A DNA stretch of 64,000 nucleotides from Chitinophaga terrae (ex Kim and Jung 2007) (GTDB taxonomy: Bacteria; Bacteroidota; Bacteroidia; Chitinophagales; Chitinophagaceae), in contig NZ_FNRL01000003.1 in NCBI RefSeq assembly GCF_900107795.1, forward strand, positions 186,001-250,000, read 5' to 3'. The position numbers and the translations under genes are program-made. Numbering within the stretch: the first letter of the stretch is position 1; each line of letters opens with the position of its first letter. Below the pieces are notes generated by a model, which worked only from the letters and a program-made list of their open reading frames with translations, was not told where the DNA came from and searched no databases. Below are positions 1 to 8,715 of the stretch, in pieces.

Positions 1-1711
1 AGTCGATAGGATCTTTGGTGTTGTGAACCTTTTCTATCTTCTCATCTATTTTCAGTGCATAGGTCAACGGACCGCGTTGCACAGACAATGAGTTCTCTGA
101 CCAGGTATCGTTATAAATATGCATTGGCAGTTCGAGCGTTACCCGGTCGCCTTTCTTCCATTCCCTGTTCAACTGCACGATTTTATTGCCGGCTGCTTCC
201 ATCACCGTTTCGCCATTTACTTTGATATTGGCTTTCTTACACCATTTAGGAATGCGCAGGTGAAAAGGGAAACTTACCTTTTTATTAGTATTAATAGTAA
301 AGTTGATGCTTTCTTCGAACGGATAGTTCGTTTCTTCTTTAATGGTTATCGGCTGTTGGTTAGCCACGTATATTTTCACCTCGCTCGGCGCGTATACCAG
401 GGCTGCAACCCCGCTGTCGATAGTGGCATACCAGAGGTTCTGGGTAAATTTAGGCCATCCCTGGTGCATGTTGGATGTACAGCAGGGGTAGCCCGACAGC
501 AACCCGTAACAAAGATCTGTTCCATGATGGTTCACCTGGAAATTACGTATATGCCTGGTAGCCATTACCTGGTTTGCCTGCTGGAAATACTGGTGATCTA
601 TAAAGTTTTCAAATATTTGTGAAGGCAATGCATTGAAGGCAATTTTTTCCAGGTGGTCTGCAAAATCTACATCCCCCGTAATGGCCAGCATGCTTTCGAG
701 GCTATACATCATTTCAACGGCCGTGCACAGTTCTGATCCCTGCGTCGGTACATTGCCATGTAACGCTTCGTCGGCGCCATACAGCCCGTGCGCCATCCCG
801 TTAAAGCGCCTGAGATCTGCAAAGCCTTTCTTCACCGCTTCCAGGTATTTGGCTTCGGGGTGCTGCTGGTAATAGATAACCGGCTCCTTGAAGCCCTGCG
901 CGAGGTTTACGCCGTGGGCCGATCCCGGCGTCCACAGCATATCCGTATGCAGGAAGGCGTTAGTGAAATTGAAGGTCTGTTTATGGATCAGTTCTGCCAG
1001 GTCCAGCAGGAACTGGTCGCCGGTTATATTATATAGCCAGTACACTACCTGCAGGTTATCGCCGCCCCTCCATTCTGCCCAGAAGGTCCAGTGACCCAGG
1101 GGTTTGGATGGCAGTTCTTTAAGCTGGTACCGGAAATACTTTGTCATCAGCGTTATAACCCGTTTGTCGCCTGTGGCGTCGTAGTATTGTTTCAGTACTT
1201 TCAGCATCACCATTTTAGGCCACCAGTCGCGGCTGTTGTCGCGCTGAATACCTGGCTCGTATGGGTAATCGGTCGACGGACCAAAATACCCGTCCGGATG
1301 CTGATGGTTGATAGACCATTCTACCCAGGGTTGTACTTTTTTGATGAGCGCTTCGTCTTTAAGGATATAAGCAAGCGGCAACAATCCATCTATCCAGTAT
1401 GGTCCTCTTTCCCACTGATCGCCATCCCCGCCCAGCCAGCCGTTGCGGTGGTTCATTACCAATGGGTAAAGTTTGTCGAGCTGGCCTGTAGCGCCGTCAC
1501 GCTGGCTTTCCAGCATTGTTCTTAACCAGCCGGCAGGACTGATGCTTCCTAACGGGAGTTCGAGGTATGGTTTCTGATGTAAAGGCAACCTGTTGGCATA
1601 ATAGGTGGGTACAGGTTCCGCTTGTTTCTTGGTTCGCTGTGCCAGCACAGGAAGGGAAAGGCTTATCAGTACCGTGGAAAATAAGGCGATTTTCTTCATT
1701 CTTTTCTGCAT
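1..1711 (-). CDS. GH127-type (DUF1680) beta-L-arabinofuranosidase, 3' end cut by window edge
   Basis: This frame is open from the start codon to base 1, so only the N-terminal ~570 residues are present. The protein begins MQKRMKKIALFS with a signal peptide ending near VLAQ; the second Met (1699) is an equally good start. The DUF1680 (alpha/alpha)6-barrel core is recognisable. It keeps the residue set known from GH127 HypBA1: a Glu-x-Cys site (SELCTAVE) and the paired cysteines of the nucleophile/zinc site (CCTSN). A beta-sandwich region follows, with the family-typical VQRGPLTYALKI stretch. The enzyme is probably periplasmic and acts on beta-linked L-arabinose; relatives in GH146 have different linkage preferences, so the substrate is inferred. 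It is divergent from the AlkB-like gene and fits the arabinose theme of the window. Confidence 0.85.
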   Translation of the reverse strand, partial: MQKRMKKIALFSTVLISLSLPVLAQRTKKQAEPVPTYYANRLPLHQKPYLELPLGSISPAGWLRTMLESQRDGATGQLDKLYPLVMNHRNGWLGGDGDQWERGPYWIDGLLPLAYILKDEALIKKVQPWVEWSINHQHPDGYFGPSTDYPYEPGIQRDNSRDWWPKMVMLKVLKQYYDATGDKRVITLMTKYFRYQLKELPSKPLGHWTFWAEWRGGDNLQVVYWLYNITGDQFLLDLAELIHKQTFNFTNAFLHTDMLWTPGSAHGVNLAQGFKEPVIYYQQHPEAKYLEAVKKGFADLRRFNGMAHGLYGADEALHGNVPTQGSELCTAVEMMYSLESMLAITGDVDFADHLEKIAFNALPSQIFENFIDHQYFQQANQVMATRHIRNFQVNHHGTDLCYGLLSGYPCCTSNMHQGWPKFTQNLWYATIDSGVAALVYAPSEVKIYVANQQPITIKEETNYPFEESINFTINTNKKVSFPFHLRIPKWCKKANIKVNGETVMEAAGNKIVQLNREWKKGDRVTLELPMHIYNDTWSENSLSVQRGPLTYALKIDEKIEKVHNTKDPID

Positions 1712-1841
1712 AATTGACCGGCAAGTTATCTTATTTTCTGGCCCGGGGTTAGCTTAAAAAGATCATTATTTCCATAAAATGTATCAGGGTGAACTCCCTG
1801 GGCAATTATTTGTTTTCCTTAACTGATAAAGTACCTGGGTA

Positions 1842-2447
1842 ATGACACAGTTTAGCTTATTTGACGACAACGAACATTTGATCTTCCCTGAGGGATTGCT
1901 GACCTATTACCCTCATTTTCTGGAAGAAGCAGAGGGGATAGCATTATTGAATGAGTTGATCGATACGGTTCCCTGGAAGCAATCGACCCTGACCATACAG
2001 GATAAAGTGGTGCTGACTCCCCGTTTAACAGCCTGGTATGGAGATGCCGGCAGGAGTTACAGGCTGTCCGACAAGGACTTTACGCCCAATCCCTGGACGG
2101 AAAGACTGCTGTCGTTGAAGGAGCGGGTAGAGGCCCTGACGCATTTGCATTTCAACTGCGTACTGCTCAACTATTACCGGGATGGCAATGATTCTGTAGC
2201 CTGGCATAGCGATCATGAACGGGAACTGGGACAGCATCCCAATATCGCGTCTTTAAGTGTAGGACAGGCCAGGACTTTCGAATTCAGGAATAAGAAAGAT
2301 CATAAAAGGAAGTATGCGTTGACGTTAGGGAACGGGAGTTTGCTGATCATGAAAGGAGACCTGCAGCAATTCTGGGATCATCGCATTCCTAAAAGTACCA
2401 GGAATCTGAGACCCAGGATTAATTTAACATTTCGTATTATTCATTAA
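1842..2447 (+). CDS. AlkB-like 2-oxoglutarate/Fe(II) dioxygenase
   Basis: The 201-residue protein matches the AlkB/ALKBH2-3 family, which oxidatively demethylates alkylated bases in DNA or RNA. Iron ligands are visible as H122 and D124 in WHSDHE and H180 in FWDHRIPK. The 2-oxoglutarate-binding arginines lie in RPRINLTFR near residues 190-198. The NYYRDG motif before the HxD triad is typical. There is no signal peptide, so it is cytosolic. It stands alone between two divergent or unrelated genes and is probably a single-gene repair unit. Length is normal for the short bacterial ALKBH2-like group. Confidence 0.9.
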   Translation: MTQFSLFDDNEHLIFPEGLLTYYPHFLEEAEGIALLNELIDTVPWKQSTLTIQDKVVLTPRLTAWYGDAGRSYRLSDKDFTPNPWTERLLSLKERVEALTHLHFNCVLLNYYRDGNDSVAWHSDHERELGQHPNIASLSVGQARTFEFRNKKDHKRKYALTLGNGSLLIMKGDLQQFWDHRIPKSTRNLRPRINLTFRIIH

Positions 2448-2505
2448 AATATCTTTCCGGAACACTTATTGCTAATAGCGCATTTACAATTTTAAATTCA
2501 ATTTT

Positions 2506-3330
2506 ATGAACCTCTTTAAAGCTGTTGCCATCCCTTTAATACTAATGACAACACCACACGTAACAGAAGCCGGTGCAGCGCCTATGAGTACCGTAGCGCC
2601 CAAACCTGCGGAGCGTCTGAGCTTCGGCCAGGGTATATCCATGATCGTTAAAGGACTGGAACTGAACATTGATAACATCCGTTTTATTAAAGCACCCAAA
2701 GCGACCGATTATTTCAAGTATGCGGATAATAACGCCGCTTATGCCAATGATCTGATCATTGCAGCCAACAACGGCGTTAACTCGAACCGTTCTGTAAAAC
2801 CTTCTTCACCCGCTACCCGGGAGCAGTTTGCATTGGCGTTGTATGAAGCCATCCAGGCTACAGGTCAATACCCGGTGAACATGATGTGGATCAACATTAA
2901 AGATCAAAAATCTTTCTCCCGCAATACCCTGAATGCCGTTCAAACGCTGATTAAATTCAAGGTGGTTGAGTTGCAGGATGGAAGTTTCAAGCCCAAATCA
3001 TATATCACCCCGGCGGAAGCCCGGGAAATGGTAGATAAAGCGGCGGCCTTCGTGAAAGGACATAAAGCGGCGGTTAATAGATCAGAAGTAAGCTTCACCG
3101 TTACGCCGGTAAACGACCAGGTGAACAGCGTAATACTTTCCGCTGGCGAGAAACCTACTTCAGGTTATATACTCACTGTAACCAGCATTGTTTTCAACGG
3201 CGAGGAAGCGGTGATACATTATCGCCTTACCACGCCGGAACCCGGAAGCATGAACCTCCAGGTGATCACTAACGTAACGGCTACCACTTATATACCGGCA
3301 AATTACAAGGTGGTTTTGCAGGCCGACTAA
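2506..3330 (+). CDS. exported SLH-like protein with PrcB-type C-terminal domain
   Basis: The 274-residue protein has a signal peptide (MNLFKAVAIPLILMTTPHVTEA). Residues ~60-180 look like S-layer-homology-type modules, with YFKYADNN, ATREQFALALYEA and ITPAEAREMVDKA resembling the start, middle and end of SLH repeats. Residues ~195-272 contain PTSGYILTV and a closing all-beta stretch resembling the PrcB C-terminal domain (PF14343) found in protease complex subunits. It is likely a cell-envelope protein; no catalytic function can be assigned. Its TAA stop overlaps the stop of the convergent esterase gene. Confidence 0.6.
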   Translation: MNLFKAVAIPLILMTTPHVTEAGAAPMSTVAPKPAERLSFGQGISMIVKGLELNIDNIRFIKAPKATDYFKYADNNAAYANDLIIAANNGVNSNRSVKPSSPATREQFALALYEAIQATGQYPVNMMWINIKDQKSFSRNTLNAVQTLIKFKVVELQDGSFKPKSYITPAEAREMVDKAAAFVKGHKAAVNRSEVSFTVTPVNDQVNSVILSAGEKPTSGYILTVTSIVFNGEEAVIHYRLTTPEPGSMNLQVITNVTATTYIPANYKVVLQAD

Positions 3331-4535
3331 CGCCCCTGCAGCTTTTTCAGTTTATCATTGGTATCTGTACTGAAATAGATTGATAAAGCCTTCTTATAAT
3401 ATTCTATTGCATGGGCGCTATCATTGATCGCCTGATAATAGTCGCCCATGCTGTCGTAAGGATTGCTCCTCCCGGGGAAGTAATGAACATTCAGCCCGAA
3501 AAATAACTTTGCCTGCTCAAAATGTTTTTGTTGCAGGTGCATGTACCCCAATCCATTGAACCACGCTTCTTCAGGTTTAACGTCGTATCCCAGGTCTTTT
3601 GACAGGAGATCGAAATGCTCAGTGATCAGTTGTTTCAGCGAATCGGCAGGGCAGGAAGCATCCCTGTACAGATAAGTCGGGAACCTGAAATTCTTGAAGA
3701 AGAACCTTAGCCCGTCGTACAGGGCGATCGATGGTAAGGAACCATGGTCATCATCGTCATAATATTTTGCTTTCCAGGCCAACGATCCCGGCGCCCTGCT
3801 TTTCAGCAGATCCATGAACGATAGTATGGTGTTTATATGGGTAGAAGATGCTTCCGTATCCTTCCGCACATCACTTGTATCCAATCCTTCTCTCATTGTA
3901 TGAGCGATAGCCATATAATATTTTTTGCCGGTGGCATTTTTAAGATGGGGATCTTTCATGATGGCTTTCGAATTAAAGAACAGCGATGGATCGGATGCCA
4001 GGTAAGCATTGAAAAGATGCGGATGGTGCAGCATCATATCTGTTGCCATTAACCCGCCCAGCGAGTGCCCGATAATTACACGGTAAGGGGCTGCCGGATA
4101 TTTTTTATTGATATAGGGGATCAGTTCCTTTTCAAGGAAGGCGGTGAATTGCGCACCGCCGCCCGAACCCGGGAATGCCGTATCTGTAGTTGGCGTCAGG
4201 TCCCTTGTCCGGTTATTCCCGGTATTGGGTATCCCAACGATGATCATTTTAGGCAAAGCAGTATTGCCGTTAACAAAAGCCAGTTGTTGCATCAGCGATA
4301 CCAGGTAAGGGAAGTATGCGTCGCCATCCATTATAAAAAGTACAGGATATTGGGCCGCAGAAAAATAGGGCGTGTCGAGAGGCGGACTGAAGATCCATAA
4401 AGGCCTGTTTTCTTTTAGGATAGAGGAGTAGAGGCTATCGGGCTGCCCGAAACTGACCAGTTTATTAGGCGCCGGCGTTTGCGCCATCAGGGCGGATGTT
4501 GTGATAAGGCAGAAGAAGAGCAGGATATTTTTCAT
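3327..4535 (-). CDS. exported esterase D-type alpha/beta hydrolase with C-terminal TPR
   Basis: I chose the start at MKNILLFFCL because a signal peptide (cleaved after LMAQ) begins there; the open frame extends 49 codons upstream without protein-like sequence. The 402-residue protein has the putative esterase fold (PF00756) seen in Fes/IroE/BesA-like siderophore esterases. Nucleophile Ser158 sits in GHSLGG, and a histidine in DDDDHGSLP is the likely triad member. The last ~90 residues form TPR-like helices (AWFNGLGYMHL, AHAIEYYKKAL). It is probably periplasmic; the substrate is unknown. It converges on the SLH/PrcB-like gene with overlapping stop codons. Confidence 0.8.
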   Translation of the reverse strand: MKNILLFFCLITTSALMAQTPAPNKLVSFGQPDSLYSSILKENRPLWIFSPPLDTPYFSAAQYPVLFIMDGDAYFPYLVSLMQQLAFVNGNTALPKMIIVGIPNTGNNRTRDLTPTTDTAFPGSGGGAQFTAFLEKELIPYINKKYPAAPYRVIIGHSLGGLMATDMMLHHPHLFNAYLASDPSLFFNSKAIMKDPHLKNATGKKYYMAIAHTMREGLDTSDVRKDTEASSTHINTILSFMDLLKSRAPGSLAWKAKYYDDDDHGSLPSIALYDGLRFFFKNFRFPTYLYRDASCPADSLKQLITEHFDLLSKDLGYDVKPEEAWFNGLGYMHLQQKHFEQAKLFFGLNVHYFPGRSNPYDSMGDYYQAINDSAHAIEYYKKALSIYFSTDTNDKLKKLQGR

Positions 4536-4626
4536 TACAGCGACATATTTCCCGGCAAGATGGGTATATGCCGCTGTACTGATATGGGTAAAGTGACGAA
4601 GCTGCCAGAATTTGTTACGAAAATGG

Positions 4627-5475
4627 TTAAAAGCTCTCTTTACCGATGATTGTCCAGTCCTGGGCTCCGAAACCTTTCTCAATCCATTTATCCATTTCTT
4701 TTGCGATGTTAGGCAAAAGGTTCAGGGGAGTACCGGCTTTTTGTGCGGCATCGAGGAAGAGTTGTGTGTCTTTGCGGGCCATATTCAGTTCCCATGACGG
4801 TTTATCGTAGTTGCCGCTGGTGATACGACGCAGGCGGCCCTGTATGCCATTACCGGGGTTCCATACATCAAACAGGGCGCTGAGATCTTCAGGGCCGGCG
4901 CCTAATGATTTAGCTACTTTAAGCGTTTCGGTAATGCTGGCGGTCAGGCAAACAAGGAAGGTATTGCCTACCAGTTTCATAGCGGCTGCTTTACCTGTTT
5001 CTTCACCCAGGTTCACCAGTTTGCCCGTCATAGCTTCCAGGCTGGTTTGCAGGGAATTGATAATCCCCTGGTCGCCGGATACCAGCATATAACCGCTGCT
5101 TTCCAGTGCGTTCTGCGGACCCATAAAAACAGGAGCATGCACATAGATAAAACCTCTTTCTTTCCATTCCTTTGTTCTTCTCCTGGCGCCATCAACCGAA
5201 GTGGTGGTATGATCTATAATATAAGCGCCGGCTTGCAACCCGGGATGTGCAGCAGCGAGTACATCGTCTACCGACTGGTCATCTTTTAATGTAATGTGTA
5301 CCCTGGCAGCGCCTTTTACAGCGTCGGCCACATCGGCAAAAGGCTGCGCGCCGAATATCTCCAGCGCAGTGGCCCTTTCTGTTGTCCTGTTCCATACCCT
5401 TACCTGTTCTCCTTTATCCAATAAGGCTTTCACGAAGTTGGAGCCCAGCAGGCCCATACCTAAGAATGCGATCAT
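4627..5475 (-). CDS. NAD(P)-dependent 6PGDH/3-hydroxyisobutyrate dehydrogenase-like oxidoreductase
   Basis: The 282-residue cytosolic protein starts with a Rossmann GMGLLG motif (residues 6-11). It continues with the NAD(P)-binding and all-helical C-terminal domains of beta-hydroxyacid dehydrogenases, including the helix carrying the catalytic Lys (GKAAAMKLVGNTF, Lys in the KLxxN context). Family members oxidise 3-hydroxyisobutyrate, glyoxylate-derived or sugar-acid substrates. It lies 31 bp downstream of the GntP-type transporter on the same strand, so a role in sugar-acid metabolism is inferred. Confidence 0.8.
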   Translation of the reverse strand: MIAFLGMGLLGSNFVKALLDKGEQVRVWNRTTERATALEIFGAQPFADVADAVKGAARVHITLKDDQSVDDVLAAAHPGLQAGAYIIDHTTTSVDGARRRTKEWKERGFIYVHAPVFMGPQNALESSGYMLVSGDQGIINSLQTSLEAMTGKLVNLGEETGKAAAMKLVGNTFLVCLTASITETLKVAKSLGAGPEDLSALFDVWNPGNGIQGRLRRITSGNYDKPSWELNMARKDTQLFLDAAQKAGTPLNLLPNIAKEMDKWIEKGFGAQDWTIIGKESF

Positions 5476-5506
5476 AAGATTTTTATTTTCGAAGGTAGGA
5501 AAAAGT

Positions 5507-6805
5507 TTACAGGAGTAGAGAGAGGAGATATACGCAGAGGATGGCTGTTAGTCCCATTACAATGGTAGCGGTACTGTAAACGCGCAAAGTTTCTTTTACT
5601 TCCAGCTCTCCGAATTTTGAGATCACCCAGAAATAAGCGTCGTTGGTATGCGATATCATCATAGAACCGGTGCCCATGGCCAATACGCATATGATGCGTC
5701 CGTTTGTTCCATCTAACCCCATTACCGGCAACAACGGCTGGATAATGGCTGCTGCAGTGATGATCGCAACAGTGGAAGAGCCCTGTGCGGTTTTTAATAT
5801 AGCTGTAAGAAGAAAGGGAAGAAATAATCCCATAGCCGTTAACGTTGGAGTGGCGATATGTGCGCCAATATTAGCTTTAGTTAGCATTGCCCCAAAAGCC
5901 CCGCCTCCGCTGATAATCAGCAGCACCATTGCTGCTTTTTCCACTCCTTCTGCCAGGATGGATGGCAGCTGCTTTTTAACAGATAATAAGGCGATGAGGA
6001 TACCGATAGTCAGCGCTACTTCAGGCATGCCCAATACATTGATCCAGCTTGGATCATTATGCTCCAGCGATGCCAACGCCCGGATGGCTATAAGCAGGAT
6101 AGGCACGATAACAGGTAATATGGCGAGAAGGAGAGAGGGCCCTCCGGGTTTCTCTTCACCGGTTGCGGCGGTGGTATCTCTGGGTATGTTGCGGGTAATA
6201 TACCTGATCCATTGGAAGCCGGCAATGTTGACCGGGATGGCGATAACCAGGCCGTATAACATCACTTTGCCCAGGTCGGCCTGCAGGTTGGTTACAGCGG
6301 CCGTGATGCCGGGATGCGGCGGCATCAGGCAATGCACCGCGTATAAGCCGGTAGCCAGGGAGGAAGACATGACGAGTGCAGGAATGCCCGAACGTTTTGC
6401 CAGCGCCTTGTTTAAGCCGCTCATCACAATAAAGCCGGAATCGCAGAAGATAGGCATGCCTACCAGGTAACCGATCACGCTCATGGCCGCCGAAGCCCTC
6501 CGTATACCTGTGAGCCGCAGTACATAATGCGCCAGCACTGCAGTGCTGCCTGTATGCTCCATGATCTGGCCCAGTACTGATCCCAAAATAATGATCAGGC
6601 CTAAAGAGCCAAAGATCGCGCCCATGCCTCCCTTGATGATGCTGATGATCTCGGGAACCGGCAATTGCAGGATACCCCCGGTAACCAACGCTGCCAGGAA
6701 CAATGCAACGAAGGCATGAATACGGAAACGGGTAGTAAGCAATACAATGATCGTAATTCCTATACCTAAGGCGATTAAACTCTGTGCTAATGATGTAACG
6801 GTCAT
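5507..6805 (-). CDS. gntP: GntP-family gluconate:H+ symporter
   Basis: The 432-residue protein is almost entirely hydrophobic, with about 12 membrane segments, and matches the GntP family (gluconate and related aldonate permeases). A typical conserved stretch is GYLVGMPIFCDSGFIVM near residue 115, with the paired motif near the C-terminus (MGTGSMMISHTNDAYFW). It sits in the inner membrane and would import gluconate or a similar sugar acid with protons. It precedes the 6PGDH-like dehydrogenase in a probable two-gene operon. The exact substrate is inferred. Confidence 0.85.
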   Translation of the reverse strand: MTVTSLAQSLIALGIGITIIVLLTTRFRIHAFVALFLAALVTGGILQLPVPEIISIIKGGMGAIFGSLGLIIILGSVLGQIMEHTGSTAVLAHYVLRLTGIRRASAAMSVIGYLVGMPIFCDSGFIVMSGLNKALAKRSGIPALVMSSSLATGLYAVHCLMPPHPGITAAVTNLQADLGKVMLYGLVIAIPVNIAGFQWIRYITRNIPRDTTAATGEEKPGGPSLLLAILPVIVPILLIAIRALASLEHNDPSWINVLGMPEVALTIGILIALLSVKKQLPSILAEGVEKAAMVLLIISGGGAFGAMLTKANIGAHIATPTLTAMGLFLPFLLTAILKTAQGSSTVAIITAAAIIQPLLPVMGLDGTNGRIICVLAMGTGSMMISHTNDAYFWVISKFGELEVKETLRVYSTATIVMGLTAILCVYLLSLLL

Positions 6806-6902
6806 ATTTCAAAATACAAATCTTTCCCTGCCCTGCAAAGCAAAATCAGCGCTTCCTAATCCAGGAAATATTTTGTATTATGTAGTGCAAAATTTCACGT
6901 CA

Positions 6903-8009
6903 ATGAGTACACGTCGCAACTTCTTACAACAAATTGCAGCGTCTGCTGCCCTGCTTCCGCTAATGCCGCTTGCCGGCCTGGCCGAACACAAACCTTATGA
7001 TGGTCCGGTGCTGAGAGTAGCCCTTATGGGATTGGGCGGTTACGCCAACCGTGTAGCAGATGCGATGACCGCCTGCCAGAAAGCCAAACTGGTTGGCGCC
7101 ATCAGCGGAACTCCTGATAAACTCACCCGCTGGCAGGAGAAATATGGAATTCCTGCAAAGAACTGTTATAACTACCAGAACTTCGACCAGGTAAAGGATA
7201 ATAAAGATATTGATGCCGTATATATTACCACGCCAAATGGATTGCACCACGACCAGGCTATCAGGATCGCTGCCGCAGGCAAACATGTGATCTGTGAAAA
7301 GCCGATGGCCCTCAATGCAAAGCAAGGCCAGGAAATGGTAGACGCCTGCAAAAAGGCCGGCGTAAAATTGCTGGTAGGTTACCGCATGCACTTTGAACCA
7401 AAAACGCTGGAAGTGATACGCCTGCGGAAAGAAGGCTCTTTTGGCAAGATACAGTTCTTCCAGGGCCAGTGCGGGTTCCGGATCGGCGACCCTACGCAAT
7501 GGCGATTAAATAAGCAACTGGCTGGCGGGGGATCGCTGATGGATATCGGCATATACGCAATCAACGGCGCCCGTTACATGGTAGGAGAAGAGCCGGTATG
7601 GGTAACCGCGCAGGAAACCAAAACAGATCCTGTGAAGTTTAAAGATGGCGTAGATGAAACCATACAGTTCCAACTGGGCTTCCCCAGCGGCGCTGTCGCC
7701 TCCTGCCTCTCTACATACCAGATGAATTACCTGGACAGGTTCTACCTGGTTGGCGAAAAAGGATTTGCTGAAATGCAGCCTTCTACCGGTTATGGCCCTA
7801 TTAAAGGAAGAACGAATTCCGGGGAGTTAACCCAACCTCATGTTACTCATCAAACCCGGCAGATGGAAGAAATGGCCGGCATCATCCTGGAAGGTAAACA
7901 ACCTGTTGTGGCAGTCGACGGCGAAGAGGGGGTAAAAGACCTTAAGATCATCGACGCTATCTATGCGGCAGTCAAATCCGGCAGGAAAGTACCGTTAAAA
8001 CTCGTTTGA
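6903..8009 (+). CDS. exported Gfo/Idh/MocA-family oxidoreductase
   Basis: The start at 6903 gives MSTRRNFLQQIAASAA, a twin-arginine-like leader, and is preferred over the longer open frame. The 368-residue protein has a nucleotide-binding GLGGYA motif (residues 43-48) and the family hallmark EKPM (132-135), followed by the C-terminal alpha/beta domain. Members oxidise or reduce sugars and cyclitols with NAD(P). Tat export with a prebound cofactor is known for related enzymes such as glucose-fructose oxidoreductase. It is divergent from gntP; the substrate is unknown. Confidence 0.8.
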   Translation: MSTRRNFLQQIAASAALLPLMPLAGLAEHKPYDGPVLRVALMGLGGYANRVADAMTACQKAKLVGAISGTPDKLTRWQEKYGIPAKNCYNYQNFDQVKDNKDIDAVYITTPNGLHHDQAIRIAAAGKHVICEKPMALNAKQGQEMVDACKKAGVKLLVGYRMHFEPKTLEVIRLRKEGSFGKIQFFQGQCGFRIGDPTQWRLNKQLAGGGSLMDIGIYAINGARYMVGEEPVWVTAQETKTDPVKFKDGVDETIQFQLGFPSGAVASCLSTYQMNYLDRFYLVGEKGFAEMQPSTGYGPIKGRTNSGELTQPHVTHQTRQMEEMAGIILEGKQPVVAVDGEEGVKDLKIIDAIYAAVKSGRKVPLKLV

Positions 8010-8123
8010 TCCGCCGAGGGAATTTCCGATGTTATAGTGAAAAAAAGTGCACTGATCTATTAGTGCGCTAACGGCTGTACCATTGCGGCCGGCAATTCGT
8101 TTCTTTATGGAAAATAATCAGCC

Positions 8124-8714
8124 ATGAAGAAACTGTTATCCGTTTTATTGTTGTTCAATCTGACTGCCGCTTATGCACAAAATACTACGCACTTCGGTAT
8201 AAAAGCCGATGCAAACCTATTTAAACTGGATGGGGAAGGTATACAGTCGAAGTATACAATAGGAGGACAAATAGGTGTGTTTGCGTATCGCGATTTCAGC
8301 GCCCGCTGGGGCTTCCAGCCTGAACTGCTGATCACCCAGGCCAACCCGAAGAAATCGGACGATTTCAGCGCCAAATACATTCATGGCAGTAATGTAACTG
8401 CCAATACCAATATCAAACTGAATTATATAACTATCCCGCTCCTGCTGCGTTACAACATCAACGACATTATTACGGTGAATGCAGGGCCGCAATACAGCTT
8501 CCTTTTCTTTGAAGATGAGAACCTGCTGAACTATAACCGTCGTGCATTCAAACGCAACGACCTGGGCGCGGCTGCCGGTTTAACACTTACCTTTCAAAGG
8601 CTGCATGTATTCGGTCGTTACGTGTGGGGATTCACCAATATCAACGACATCGACGACCGTTACAAGTGGAAAACACAGCAGGCGCAGATTGGTTTAGGTC
8701 TTAATATCAAATAG
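8124..8714 (+). CDS. small outer-membrane beta-barrel (porin-family) protein
   Basis: The 196-residue protein has a signal peptide (MKKLLSVLLLFNLTAAYAQ) followed by alternating amphipathic strands, as in the OMP_b-brl_2 family (PF13568). Typical strands are HFGIKADANLF, WGFQPELLITQ and ITVNAGPQYSFLF, and the C-terminal strand ends AQIGLGLNIK. It is predicted to be an 8-stranded outer-membrane barrel with no assignable role. Its TAG ends 1 bp before the stop of the convergent patatin gene. Confidence 0.7.
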   Translation: MKKLLSVLLLFNLTAAYAQNTTHFGIKADANLFKLDGEGIQSKYTIGGQIGVFAYRDFSARWGFQPELLITQANPKKSDDFSAKYIHGSNVTANTNIKLNYITIPLLLRYNINDIITVNAGPQYSFLFFEDENLLNYNRRAFKRNDLGAAAGLTLTFQRLHVFGRYVWGFTNINDIDDRYKWKTQQAQIGLGLNIK

Positions 8715-8715
8715 C

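Noticed and set aside
5643..6470. Long plus-strand open frame of 275 codons opposite gntP
   Set aside because: It is antisense to a clear 12-segment GntP transporter and has no recognisable domain; a codon-bias shadow.
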